From Sandaracinobacteroides hominis (GTDB lineage Bacteria > Pseudomonadota > Alphaproteobacteria > Sphingomonadales > Sphingomonadaceae), in contig NZ_JADCUC010000004.1 in the NCBI RefSeq assembly GCF_016464365.1, positions 310,001-374,000 of the forward strand: a stretch of DNA of 64,000 bases, given 5' to 3'. Below are positions 1 to 8,451 of the stretch, one piece after another (positions within the stretch are counted from its first letter, which is position 1; each line of letters starts with the position of its first letter). The translations under genes and the position numbers were made by a program. Below the pieces are notes generated by a model. That model was not told where the DNA came from and did not search any database. It was given only the letters and a program-made list of their open reading frames with translations.

Positions 1-368
1 AGCGCCGCGCGGCGTCCGAGAATCTCGCCAACCTCGATTTCATCCTCGGCGACGCCGGCTCCGCCAACCTGCCGCCCAACAGCACAGACCTCGCGCTGAT
101 GGTCCACATGTACCACGAGATCGCAGACCCCTTCAGCCTGCTCTGGAATCTGCACGACAGCCTGAAACCCGGCGCCCGTCTCGCCATCATAGATGCCGAC
201 CGCCCCACCGAACGCCACGGCACCCCGCCCGCTCTCCTCCAGTGCGAACTGGAGGCCACAGGCTACAGGCTGCTCAAAACCGAACGCCTGGCCGGCGGCA
301 GCTACATCTCGGTATTCGAACCAACCACCCGCCCAACCCCGCAGATGATCGAGCCCTGCAAGGCGTAA
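1..368 (+). CDS. Class I SAM-dependent methyltransferase, C-terminal part (5' end outside window)
   Basis: The reading frame is open from the window edge (frame starting at base 3) to a TAA at 366-368. The visible 121 residues show the second half of a Rossmann-fold methyltransferase: an acidic loop (FILGDAGSANLP) like motif II, then ALMVHMYHEI, typical of the strand-4 and post-strand region of small-molecule methyltransferases, then LKPGARLAIIDAD and a C-terminal strand pair around GYRLLKTERL. The nucleotide-binding glycine loop lies upstream, outside the window, and the substrate cannot be told. It is convergent with the next gene, with 9 bases between the stops. Confidence 0.75.
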   Translation, partial: RRAASENLANLDFILGDAGSANLPPNSTDLALMVHMYHEIADPFSLLWNLHDSLKPGARLAIIDADRPTERHGTPPALLQCELEATGYRLLKTERLAGGSYISVFEPTTRPTPQMIEPCKA

Positions 369-377
369 CGCGCACCG

Positions 378-881
378 CTACGCCAGCTCCACCCTCAGCC
401 GCTTCGCATGGCCCGTCCTGTTCCCCGGCCATTCTGAAATCGAAACGCTCGCAACGCCGATCGCCAGCGGCAGTACGGAATCACCCGCCATCAGCCCCAG
501 CGAACCCTGCGCCTCGCAAAGACAAGCCGGCTCGCCCCGGATGCCCGGCGCCCCCGCCCTCAGCAGCACCTCGCCGCGCAGTCCGATCGACCAGCGCAGC
601 GTGCCGCCCGGCGACAGGATCTCGGCCGCCGGGCTGTTCACCACGCGCACCGGCTCACCCTCCGTCACCCCATGATCCCGCGCCAGCAACTCCTCCACCT
701 CCGTCGCAAACGCCGCAGGCATCGCCGCCAGCACCGCCTGCGCCAGCCTGCCGGGCGGCAGCCACGCGGCCCCTTCCGACCGGCTCCAGGCCAGCAGCTC
801 CGGGTGCGCCTGCTCCAGTCGCGACAGCAGCCACCCGGGGGAAACGGCGGTGATCGGCAGCAGCCTTGCGAGCGCCGTCAT
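378..881 (-). CDS. Hypothetical protein, 167 aa, last gene of the PASTA/membrane-protein operon
   Basis: I do not recognise this family. The protein is soluble, with no signal peptide or membrane segment. The N-terminal half is helical and leucine-rich (residues 10-70); the C-terminal half reads as beta strands, with repeats of hydrophobic residues and a GEPACLCEAQGSLGL segment with two cysteines. Its ATG overlaps the TGA of the upstream PASTA gene in an ATGA arrangement (878-881), so translational coupling and a shared function with the two upstream genes are likely. GC content and codon use match the chromosome. Confidence 0.6.
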   Translation of the reverse strand: MTALARLLPITAVSPGWLLSRLEQAHPELLAWSRSEGAAWLPPGRLAQAVLAAMPAAFATEVEELLARDHGVTEGEPVRVVNSPAAEILSPGGTLRWSIGLRGEVLLRAGAPGIRGEPACLCEAQGSLGLMAGDSVLPLAIGVASVSISEWPGNRTGHAKRLRVELA

Positions 882-1843
882 GTCACGCCCATCCGCGGCG
901 GAAGATCCGGCCGAGCCCGCACCCGCCAGCCGCCCGCCGGCACCGCACCCCCAGTTGGCGTCGGCGCCGCCTTGCCTCCATCCTCGCCCGTCTTCCGACG
1001 ACGCCGCACCCCCCGCACCAACTGCGTTCCAGTCACCCCCGCGAGCAGACCCGAGGCCAGTAGCGTGCCCGGTTGCGATTCCAAGCTGGTCGGCTCCGCA
1101 AGCACCTCCACGCCCTCCGCCGTCACAACCAGCCGTTCGCCAGCCGCCATTGCCGTCCCGGGCGCCGGGTTCTGTGCCAAGATTACCAGCTCCGCCAGAT
1201 CGGCTTCCCCCATATCCTCCCGCAGCCGGCCGGCCGTCGCGACCAGCACCGTTGGAAGGCCCTGACCGCGCACAATATCCCGCGCATCCGCCATCGGCCT
1301 TCCGATCAGGTCCGGCGCCTCGACGCCCGACACATCATCGACCACAGGCGGCGGAGGCGGGCTATCCACCGTGGGAGGCACATCCCGCCCCACCAGCAGC
1401 GCAATCTCGCGGTGATAGCTCAAGTCGATCTGCCGCGACGGCATGGTCCGCAGCACCGGCTGCGTCGTAGAACCGGTCCCATCCTCCAAGGAAACCAGCG
1501 TCAGCTTCGGCATCGGGCAGCCAAGCGATTTTGCAAGCTTCCGCAGCCGCCGCTCGATGTCCTCCGCCGACCCCTGCGCCGGCACCGTCACAAGGCAGCC
1601 CCGCCCACCGGCCGGAACGATCCGATAGCGCGTGCCGTTGCACAGCGGCAAGACAGCCCCGCCCCTGCGCGGCAGCCCCTCGGCGCCCTTATACTGCATC
1701 GCGTCCAGCGTGGGTTCCTTCCCCGTCAATTCGAACACCACCTCACCCGAACGCGCGATGCAGCGGCGTTTCTCGGGCACCTGCGCCGCGGCCGCGGAAA
1801 CCCACAGCAGCGACAGCACGGCCAGGGAAAATCCCGCGCGCAT
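878..1843 (-). CDS. Secreted or membrane-anchored PASTA-domain protein, 321 aa
   Basis: An N-terminal signal peptide is clear (hydrophobic stretch ending in AAAAQ near residue 21). A PASTA-like domain follows around residues 170-245: it opens with APDLIGRPMADARDIVRGQG, continues with VILAQNPAPGT and ends with ERLVVTAEG. A short hydrophobic segment near residues 265-283, followed by RRRRK, could be a C-terminal membrane anchor. PASTA domains usually bind cell-wall muropeptides or act as spacers on penicillin-binding proteins and kinases. Here no enzymatic domain is attached, so this is a stand-alone sensor or adaptor. The gene sits one base after the stop of the membrane-protein gene and overlaps the next gene by four bases. 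Confidence 0.75.
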   Translation of the reverse strand: MRAGFSLAVLSLLWVSAAAAQVPEKRRCIARSGEVVFELTGKEPTLDAMQYKGAEGLPRRGGAVLPLCNGTRYRIVPAGGRGCLVTVPAQGSAEDIERRLRKLAKSLGCPMPKLTLVSLEDGTGSTTQPVLRTMPSRQIDLSYHREIALLVGRDVPPTVDSPPPPPVVDDVSGVEAPDLIGRPMADARDIVRGQGLPTVLVATAGRLREDMGEADLAELVILAQNPAPGTAMAAGERLVVTAEGVEVLAEPTSLESQPGTLLASGLLAGVTGTQLVRGVRRRRKTGEDGGKAAPTPTGGAVPAGGWRVRARPDLPPRMGVT

Positions 1844-1844
1844 G

Positions 1845-3707
1845 TCAGTTCAACGGCGTCCGCGCAGCTTCCTCGGGCTTCGGCCCGGCGCCGCGACGGT
1901 TCACGATCGATTGCAGCAGGTCAAACCAGAAGGGCGCACCCAGGCTCACCAGCGCCGCCGTCAACGCCCAGCCCAGCGCCAGCCGCAGCCAGTCCCAGCC
2001 GGCCCATTGCTCCTGCTTCGCCACCTCCCACACCAGCCCAAGGCCCGGCAACCCGCTCACATATCCCGACACCGCACCCCCAGAAGCCTCCGCGACGATC
2101 CGCGCAGATTTCAACGTCTCCGGCTCGAACTTGTCGGCAAGCAAGCCCTGCACGATCCCCGGATGCCAGAACAGCCCCGGATCGTTCGCCAGCGCGTCAG
2201 CCACCGGAGTCAGCGGCAGAACCTTGCCATCCGTCGCCGTCGCCGCATTCGCCAAATAGGTGGTGACTTCCGTCTTCAACGCGTTTCCGCAGCGCGCGCC
2301 CTTGTCACAAAAGGCCTGCAACTGCCGCACCAGCGTCATGTCCGTCCCACCGGCCATCCGCATCGCAACGAAGCCGGTAAGCTGCGCCGAATCCGGAGAG
2401 GCCATGGTCAGCGGCAGCAGCCGCAGGTAGGTCTTGCGCCCAGCCAGCGCCTTCTTGCCCGCTTCGCTGCAGTCCGGCATTGTGGAAAAGTCGGTGGCAA
2501 CCGGCCCCGACCTCCCGCACAGCCGATCGAACGCCTGCGAATAGGCCACCTGCGGCACAATCCTGCCGCCACCCTCCGGCTTCCCCTCCGATTCCACCAC
2601 CTGCACCGCCGCCGCATAGCCGGCGCTGCGCAGTGCCGGGCTCTCGATCAGCGCCCCCACGATCCGCGGCGAATCGACATTGAACAGCACCGCGAAAACC
2701 AGCCCGACGACCCCCAGCCAGACCATCGAGTAGCGCTTGTACCACCCCGTGGCGCGCTGCATCGAGGCATCGTACCAGACCGCAATCTCGTTGCTCAGCC
2801 GGTCCATGTCGTGGTTGGCGGCATCCATCAGAGGCCGCAGCGACCGCCGCAGCGCGTCCGGCACATTATCGTGATAGAGCGCGGTAATCACCCCCTGCAC
2901 GGTCGCCGGCAGCGGCGCCTGCACCACGGCCAGCGGCCCCGCAGCCCCGCCAAACCAGCTGTCTGCCGCCACGGCAGCCTTCTGCGCCGGCGTGGATGCC
3001 GCCGGAAATGTCCCAGGTGCCGCCGCCTCGATATCGTTCGCAAGCGAGGCCCCGGCCGGCGTGGCAAACACGGCCTCAAGCGCAGCCCGCGCCGCTTCAT
3101 AGCCGTTCATCGTCGGCGTGAAGCTCACCGCCGCCAGCTGCTGCACCAACGGCGGCACCAGAGCCGAGATCTTCCCCGTCAGCGCCGGCGCCGCGCGCTC
3201 CGCGGTTGCCGCCAGTGCCGCGATATCGGCCTCGGTCACCATGCCCTTCACGCTTCCGGCGTTCCGCAGCAGGTCCAGAACCGTCTTCGCGAAAACCTCG
3301 CTCGGCACATAGGCCGGCGCCGTATTCGGGCTGCCCCGATCGACCTTCGTCTGCTCCAGCGCCCGCATCAGCGGGTGCGCGAACAGCGCCCGGGAAAAGT
3401 CCGTGATCGACGGATCCGACATGTCGACCTTGCTGGAAAACCAGTTCCACCAGACTTTCCGGGGATAGCGGTTCTGGAACAATCCGGGCTTGGCCTCCTC
3501 CGCGCCCGGCACGGCAAAGCGGTTCAGCTCGCCCTGCACCATGTCGATCGCAAACAACCGGAGCGCATTGCCCCGCGTGTTGCACATGGAGCTGATGGAT
3601 TCGACGAGGAAGGAACTCAGCGTAGACAACAGCCAATAGAGGACGAAAAGCGCCGCCGCCCCCTCGATGAAACTGTTGAATCCCGCTCCAATCGAATCGA
3701 TGCCCAT
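1845..3707 (-). CDS. Large integral membrane protein of unknown function, 620 aa
   Basis: Three hydrophobic regions can be seen. One is N-terminal (residues 10-40, IEGAAALFVLYWLLSTLSSF). One is central (around 330-350, MVWLGVVGLVFAVLF). One lies near the C terminus (around 575-600), followed by the motif LGAPFWFDLL and a basic tail. A roughly 260-residue alanine-rich helical region lies between the first and second. No enzymatic motif was found. It is the first gene of a tight three-gene minus-strand operon and is divergent from the Crp/Fnr regulator, so the two share the 259-bp upstream region. The spacing suggests it works with the PASTA protein at the membrane; what it does is unknown. Confidence 0.7.
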   Translation of the reverse strand: MGIDSIGAGFNSFIEGAAALFVLYWLLSTLSSFLVESISSMCNTRGNALRLFAIDMVQGELNRFAVPGAEEAKPGLFQNRYPRKVWWNWFSSKVDMSDPSITDFSRALFAHPLMRALEQTKVDRGSPNTAPAYVPSEVFAKTVLDLLRNAGSVKGMVTEADIAALAATAERAAPALTGKISALVPPLVQQLAAVSFTPTMNGYEAARAALEAVFATPAGASLANDIEAAAPGTFPAASTPAQKAAVAADSWFGGAAGPLAVVQAPLPATVQGVITALYHDNVPDALRRSLRPLMDAANHDMDRLSNEIAVWYDASMQRATGWYKRYSMVWLGVVGLVFAVLFNVDSPRIVGALIESPALRSAGYAAAVQVVESEGKPEGGGRIVPQVAYSQAFDRLCGRSGPVATDFSTMPDCSEAGKKALAGRKTYLRLLPLTMASPDSAQLTGFVAMRMAGGTDMTLVRQLQAFCDKGARCGNALKTEVTTYLANAATATDGKVLPLTPVADALANDPGLFWHPGIVQGLLADKFEPETLKSARIVAEASGGAVSGYVSGLPGLGLVWEVAKQEQWAGWDWLRLALGWALTAALVSLGAPFWFDLLQSIVNRRGAGPKPEEAARTPLN

Positions 3708-3966
3708 GCCTGCGGCCCCCTGTCCACGGCCGAAATCGCGAAGAGCTGTTTCGGCAGCAGCAGGCTAGCGGCGCCTGAAACCGGCCGATGTTGCACTTTT
3801 CACCGGCCACCCGTGCGTTTTCGCACAGGAATACTCGCCCCGCGTCTTCGCACCCGGCTGCCTGCTTCATTCCGCCACTTGCGTCGGCGCGCGCAGGATG
3901 TTCATATTTACATCACGTCGCCGGGTCGGGGTCGTGTCGGGGTCGGGCGCAAGGAAGGGGGGTAAG
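3708..3966. promoter_or_regulatory. Divergent intergenic region between membrane-protein operon and Crp/Fnr gene
   Basis: These 259 bases separate two divergent transcription units and must hold both promoters. There is a possible ribosome binding site, AAGGAAGGGGGG, just before a GTG at 3967, which I take as the start of the regulator. No clean TGTGA-N6-TCACA Crp palindrome was seen. Autoregulation by the Crp/Fnr protein is plausible but not shown. Confidence 0.4.
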
Positions 3967-4689
3967 GTGGCCACTGCGTCCACACGCCTGTCTGTTGTCA
4001 GCTCGTCCTGCGGCCGGAACGCCCCGGAACCGCTGGTCGCCGCGCTTTCCGCTGCCGGAGACCGGATTCGAGTCCGAAGCGGCCACATGCTGATTTCCGA
4101 GGGCGCCCGTTCGGAGGACGTGTTCTTCATCCTCTCCGGCGCCGTCCGCATCACCATCTTCTCCGCCGACGGCAAGGAGGTCACCTTCCGCGACCAGCCG
4201 GTCGGCAGCTTCTTCGGCGATCTCGCCGCGATCGACGGCGGCCGCCGCTCCACCAGCGCCATCGTCGTAGAGGACGGCGAGATGCTGGTCGTCCGTGCGT
4301 CCGATTTCCGCGCCTGCGTCTTCGGCACCCCGGAAGCGGCGGAATGGTTCGCCGCCCACCTCAGCTGCCAGGTCCGCCTGCTCACAGAGCGCGTGCTGGA
4401 ACTTTCCACGCTCAATGTGCGCAGCCGCCTGCACTGCCAGCTGCTGCGCCTGGCCGCGGTCGCCGGCGTGCAGGAAAACGCCGCGCTCATCACGCCGTTT
4501 CCCACGCACGAGCTGCTCGCCACGATGATCGGCACCCACCGCGAGGCCGTCACCCGGGAGCTTTCCTGGCTCGCCTCCACCGGCCTCGTCGAGCAGGGCA
4601 GGCGACAGCTCAGGGTGGTCAATGTCGAAAAGCTGGCCGGGCTGGTGCGCGGTCGGCAAGCGGCAGATCCGATGCTGCCGCCGGCGTGA
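3967..4689 (+). CDS. Crp/Fnr-family transcriptional regulator
   Basis: This is a cyclic-nucleotide-binding (cupin-like) domain followed by a C-terminal winged helix-turn-helix. The sensor part reads MLISEGARSEDVFFILSGAV, then a phosphate-binding-cassette-like stretch with GDLAAIDGGRRSTSA, where R-S matches the cNMP-contacting pair of Crp. The HTH is HELLATMIGTHREAVTRELS with a following wing. No Fnr-type cysteine cluster is visible, so binding of a cyclic nucleotide is more likely than an Fe-S cluster. I chose the GTG at 3967 because a strong purine-rich ribosome site precedes it; an in-frame start at 3898 would add 23 residues with no homology. The next gene on the same strand is the DyP-P450 fusion, and a nucleotide cyclase homologue lies beyond it. 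Confidence 0.88.
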   Translation: MATASTRLSVVSSSCGRNAPEPLVAALSAAGDRIRVRSGHMLISEGARSEDVFFILSGAVRITIFSADGKEVTFRDQPVGSFFGDLAAIDGGRRSTSAIVVEDGEMLVVRASDFRACVFGTPEAAEWFAAHLSCQVRLLTERVLELSTLNVRSRLHCQLLRLAAVAGVQENAALITPFPTHELLATMIGTHREAVTRELSWLASTGLVEQGRRQLRVVNVEKLAGLVRGRQAADPMLPPA

Positions 4690-4799
4690 AATCCGCCCGC
4701 ATGTGGCGAACCGCACAGGCGGACGGTGGCAGGCCGCACGGCGGCGTCCCCCGGCCAAGGGCACCCTGACGGCCAACGCAGGCGTTCATCTTCAGAGCA

Positions 4800-4896
4800 G
4801 GGTGAAAAGGGGGCAGGGTGAAAAGGGGGCAGGGTGAAAAGGGGGCAGGGTGAAAAGGGGGCAGGGTGAAAAGGGGGCAGGGTGGAAACGGGGGGC
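4800..4896. repeat. Perfect 16-bp tandem repeat (5 copies plus a degenerate sixth) abutting a start codon
   Basis: The unit GGGTGAAAAGGGGGCA is repeated five times without change (4800-4879). A sixth, altered copy (GGGTGGAAACGGGGGGCA) runs straight into the ATG of the DyP-P450 gene at 4897. Because 16 is not a multiple of three, no frame reads through it constantly. Every unit holds a purine-rich Shine-Dalgarno-like tract, and the last one supplies the ribosome binding site. Copy-number change would alter the distance between any upstream promoter and the gene. Confidence 0.95.
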
Positions 4897-7800
4897 ATGA
4901 TGGAAAGGCAAGCAGGCCGCAGGCTGGGTTCGACGTCGGATCTCGTGGTGCTGGCGCCGTGGAAGCCCGGTATCATCGGCGCGGACGAGGCCATTCTTCC
5001 CGCCAGCCGTCTGGCGCTCACCTTCCGCACGCTGCAGCAGATCCGCCGCACGGCGCGGGAATCGGTGGAACTGGCCGCCTTCAGCGATCCGGTGGAACGC
5101 ATCGAGCAGGTGCATAGCTTTCGCCTGAAGGCGACGCCCGAAGGCATGCTGCTGTCCGTCACCTTCGATTTCGGCTGGGATTCCTACGTCCGCGATCTCT
5201 GGCGCGACACAGGCGCCGGCCCGTTCCTCGACCTGCTCTGCTGCCACTGCGCCGACTATCCGCTCGCCCGCGAAACCCCGCTCGAGACCTGGTCTGAATG
5301 GATCCGCTCGCGCGAGCTGGTGTCCGACTATTTCTACAGTGCCACGCCACTCACCGTCGGCGATCTCGCCGCGCTGTCGCAGGCCGAGAAGATACAGCGC
5401 GACATTCCAGACGCGGTGAAGAGCGATGCGGAACTGGCCGCGTTCTCCAGCAAGAGCCCCACCGAACGCGCGGCGGAGGTGCGCAAGGACCCCCGCAATC
5501 GCCCGTTGATGCTGACGCAGGCGTTCGGCATCCTCCCCGCCATGTACCGGCTGTCGCGCTATTTCGGCGCCGATATCGCCGGCCCGCTTGGCGCGGATGC
5601 GCTCACGCTGCTGCGCGCTACCCACAGCCTGCTGGAGGATTTTCCGTTTCAACCACTGCCTGTGGGCCTCCCTGCCCTCTACGAGCGGGAACTCAGCTGG
5701 TACCGGCAGAGCTCGGCCGCCGCCGCCACGCCGCCTGCGCCGCCCACGCCCGACCTCACCGAAGTCCAGCGCGGCGTCATCAACGGCTTCGACGCCGCCG
5801 GCATCACCCACGGCGCGGCGCTCTTTCTCGCAGTCCTGCCCGGCAAGGAACAGGAAGCGCGCAACTCGCTGGCGACCCTTCTCCCCACCAGCGAGGCAGA
5901 CACCGGTCCGACCGACCAGATCTACCGCAACTTCGCCCTCACCTATTCGGGCATGAAGCGGCTGAAGCTGCCGGACAGCATCCTGCGGCAGATGCCCGCC
6001 GCATTCCGGGAGGGTGCCGAGGCCCGCGCGCCGCAGCTCGGCGACCAGCGGGCCTTCCACCCCGATCGCTGGAAGCCGCTGCCCCGGAACTGGCCCGCCG
6101 ACACCACCCTCACTGCCCCCATCTCCACCATCGATGCCGTGATGCAGCTGCGCATCGCCAGCGACAGCAGCATCGATGACATCCACAACACCGATCACCC
6201 GCTGCATGCCCGGATCAGCGACATCGCCAGGCTTCCCGGCCTGCTGCTGGTCTCGGTTCAGGCAATGGCCCCGGCCAATCCGGCAAAACCCAACGAAAAC
6301 CATCTCGGCATGCGCGACGGCATCAGCCAGCCGGTGCTGGGGAAACCTGCCCACACCCATTGGTCGGACCATGTCGAACCGGGCGAACTGCTGCTCGGCT
6401 ACCCGAACGACGCCAACGACCCGCCCCTCCAGGACCCCCGCTTCCGCGGCGGCAGCTTCCTGGCAATCCGCCGCATGCCGGTGGATCGGCCGCGGTTCGA
6501 GCAGATGCTGGCCGCCCAGGTTGCGGCCAACCCCGGCACCACCCAAAGCGAGATCGTCACGCGCATCCTCGGCCGCCATGCCGGCGGCAAGCCAACGGTC
6601 AGCAACGCCGCCAGCGACAATGACTTCAACTATGCAGGCGGTTCGGCAGAGGCCGAATGCCCGCGCCAAAGCCATGTCCGCCGCGTAAACCCAAGGTCCG
6701 ACCAATCAAGGGACGATCGCATCCCCCGCATCAGTCGCCGCGGCATGGGGTTCGGAAAGGCCGGCAGTGGCGAATATGGCACCCTCTTCATGGCCTATTG
6801 CGCCGACCTCGCCGAGCAATATGAAGTCCTCCTGGGCTGGGTGAACGGTGGCAACAGCAGCCGCATCGGCAGCTTCCTCCCCGATCCGCTCTGCGGCCCT
6901 CCGCCCGAACACGACCCGCGCACCATGCGCGTGCTCCGCCAGCCGCCAGCCACCGGCCCGATGCGGTTGAAGACGCCTAGGCTCGCGGAATCCTATATCG
7001 GCCTCAGCTGGTCGCTCTACCTTTTCGCGCCGCCGCTGCAGTTCGTGCAGGCGTTACCTTCCATGGCAATCGAAGAGCAGCCGCAGAAACCCGAATCCCT
7101 CCCCCCGGCCCGTCCCGGCTGCCCCCATGCTTCCGCCAAAGCGCTTTCATTCGGCCCGGATGCCGCCGCCGACAGCTCGCTGGAAACCGGCCGCCGCATC
7201 CTCCGCTGGCTTCAGCAGACCGGCGCCGGCAAGAAGGAATGGCGAACATATCTCGACGAACCAGGCGCCCGCGAAAAAGGCTGGCAACGCGCCGTCTGGG
7301 CCGCAATCCGCGCCGATCATGGCGGCCTGCTGGAAACTCCGGCGGGCTATCTCGTCGGCACGCACGCGCTGGTGCTGAAGGTCCTGCGCGACGACGGACG
7401 GAAATTCTCCGTCCGCGAGGCAGGCAAACGGATCAAGCCATCCCTCGGCCAGTTCCACCTCGGCCTGGACAGCTACACCGAGGCCTACCGGCGCGAAGCC
7501 CCCACCTGCAACAAGGCGCTGGAGGCCATCTCCGAACCGGGATCCTTCGATCTCGCCCGCCAGCACACCAGCGACATCCTCCTCGAAGCCCTGCAGAGAG
7601 GGCAACCGCCGGTCCGCATCGACGTGCTGAAAGACCTGCTCGAACCAGTCGCCGCGCGCATGGCGCCCAAATGGTTCGGCCTCCCCGACGAAACATATGT
7701 CGTCACCCGCGTCTCCCATTGGAATGCCCCCGCCGAACCGGCCGCCTTCCCGGGCCATTTCTGGAACTCCTCCCGCTACGCCTTCAATCCGTTCACCTCC

Positions 7801-8451
7801 GCCGAGACAGAGCGGCTCTCGGCAATCGACGGCCAGGCCATCGTCGCAGCCGTCACCAAACATGTATCCGCCATCGGCCGGCACAAGCTTTCCGGCACCG
7901 TCGCGCAGGCAATCGGCAACGACATGGCCAGCTACCCGACCGATGCCGATGTCGGCCGCGTCCTCGCCGGCGCCATGCTCGGCTGGATCTCCACCACGCT
8001 CGGCACCGGCTCCCGCCTGCTCGACGACTGGATCTCCACCGGCGAATTCGCCCGCCAGCAGCTCAGCTGGGTCGGCGCCACGGGGAATTTCGACACAGCC
8101 CGCAGCCATTTCGAGGACGCTATGCTGAAAAGCATCGGCCTCCAGCCGGTCCCGGAAAACAAGCACCGTGTCGTCGCCGGCCACTTCACATGCCTCAACG
8201 GACGCTGGCTGAAGAAGGGCAGGCTGGTCATCCTCGGCCTCGAATCCGCCTGCGCCGAGCAGGCGGAAAACAACGTCACCGACAGCCACATCTATTTCGG
8301 CCTCGCCAATGCCGGAGCCCGCCCGCCGCATGGCTGCCCCGCCCGAAGCCTGGCGCTGGGGATGCTGTTCGGTATGCTGGCGGCGATGTCGGAAACGGTG
8401 AACATCCGCTACGGAGACGGCCGCCTGCTCGCCGATATCAGCCCGCGCTGA
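4897..8451 (+). CDS. DyP-type peroxidase / cytochrome P450 fusion protein, about 1184 aa
   Basis: Three parts can be seen. Residues 1-265 are an unassigned domain (SVTFDFGWDSYVRDLW, LLCCHCADYPL). Residues about 270-720 are a dye-decolorising peroxidase. It carries the family GxxDG motif as GMRDG (471-475, distal Asp474), GSFLAIRRM, a probable proximal haem His593 in QSHVRRVNPR, and the distal arginine in RISRRGMGFG (about 614). Residues about 763-1184 resemble a cytochrome P450, with a candidate haem-thiolate Cys1147 in RPPHGCPARSLALG and an I-helix-like segment (GAMLGWISTTLGT). If both sites bind haem, this is a two-haem oxidoreductase. No signal peptide is visible, so it should be cytoplasmic. 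I chose ATG 4897; ATG 4900 is equally possible. Its 3' end overlaps the convergent cyclase gene by 14 bases. DyP identity is firm; the P450 call rests on the Cys motif, length and general pattern. Confidence 0.85.
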   Translation: MMERQAGRRLGSTSDLVVLAPWKPGIIGADEAILPASRLALTFRTLQQIRRTARESVELAAFSDPVERIEQVHSFRLKATPEGMLLSVTFDFGWDSYVRDLWRDTGAGPFLDLLCCHCADYPLARETPLETWSEWIRSRELVSDYFYSATPLTVGDLAALSQAEKIQRDIPDAVKSDAELAAFSSKSPTERAAEVRKDPRNRPLMLTQAFGILPAMYRLSRYFGADIAGPLGADALTLLRATHSLLEDFPFQPLPVGLPALYERELSWYRQSSAAAATPPAPPTPDLTEVQRGVINGFDAAGITHGAALFLAVLPGKEQEARNSLATLLPTSEADTGPTDQIYRNFALTYSGMKRLKLPDSILRQMPAAFREGAEARAPQLGDQRAFHPDRWKPLPRNWPADTTLTAPISTIDAVMQLRIASDSSIDDIHNTDHPLHARISDIARLPGLLLVSVQAMAPANPAKPNENHLGMRDGISQPVLGKPAHTHWSDHVEPGELLLGYPNDANDPPLQDPRFRGGSFLAIRRMPVDRPRFEQMLAAQVAANPGTTQSEIVTRILGRHAGGKPTVSNAASDNDFNYAGGSAEAECPRQSHVRRVNPRSDQSRDDRIPRISRRGMGFGKAGSGEYGTLFMAYCADLAEQYEVLLGWVNGGNSSRIGSFLPDPLCGPPPEHDPRTMRVLRQPPATGPMRLKTPRLAESYIGLSWSLYLFAPPLQFVQALPSMAIEEQPQKPESLPPARPGCPHASAKALSFGPDAAADSSLETGRRILRWLQQTGAGKKEWRTYLDEPGAREKGWQRAVWAAIRADHGGLLETPAGYLVGTHALVLKVLRDDGRKFSVREAGKRIKPSLGQFHLGLDSYTEAYRREAPTCNKALEAISEPGSFDLARQHTSDILLEALQRGQPPVRIDVLKDLLEPVAARMAPKWFGLPDETYVVTRVSHWNAPAEPAAFPGHFWNSSRYAFNPFTSAETERLSAIDGQAIVAAVTKHVSAIGRHKLSGTVAQAIGNDMASYPTDADVGRVLAGAMLGWISTTLGTGSRLLDDWISTGEFARQQLSWVGATGNFDTARSHFEDAMLKSIGLQPVPENKHRVVAGHFTCLNGRWLKKGRLVILGLESACAEQAENNVTDSHIYFGLANAGARPPHGCPARSLALGMLFGMLAAMSETVNIRYGDGRLLADISPR

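Noticed and set aside
4792-6705. Long open frame antisense to the DyP-P450 gene
   Set aside because: High GC keeps antisense frames open. Its sequence has no domain, and the plus strand has clear DyP motifs.
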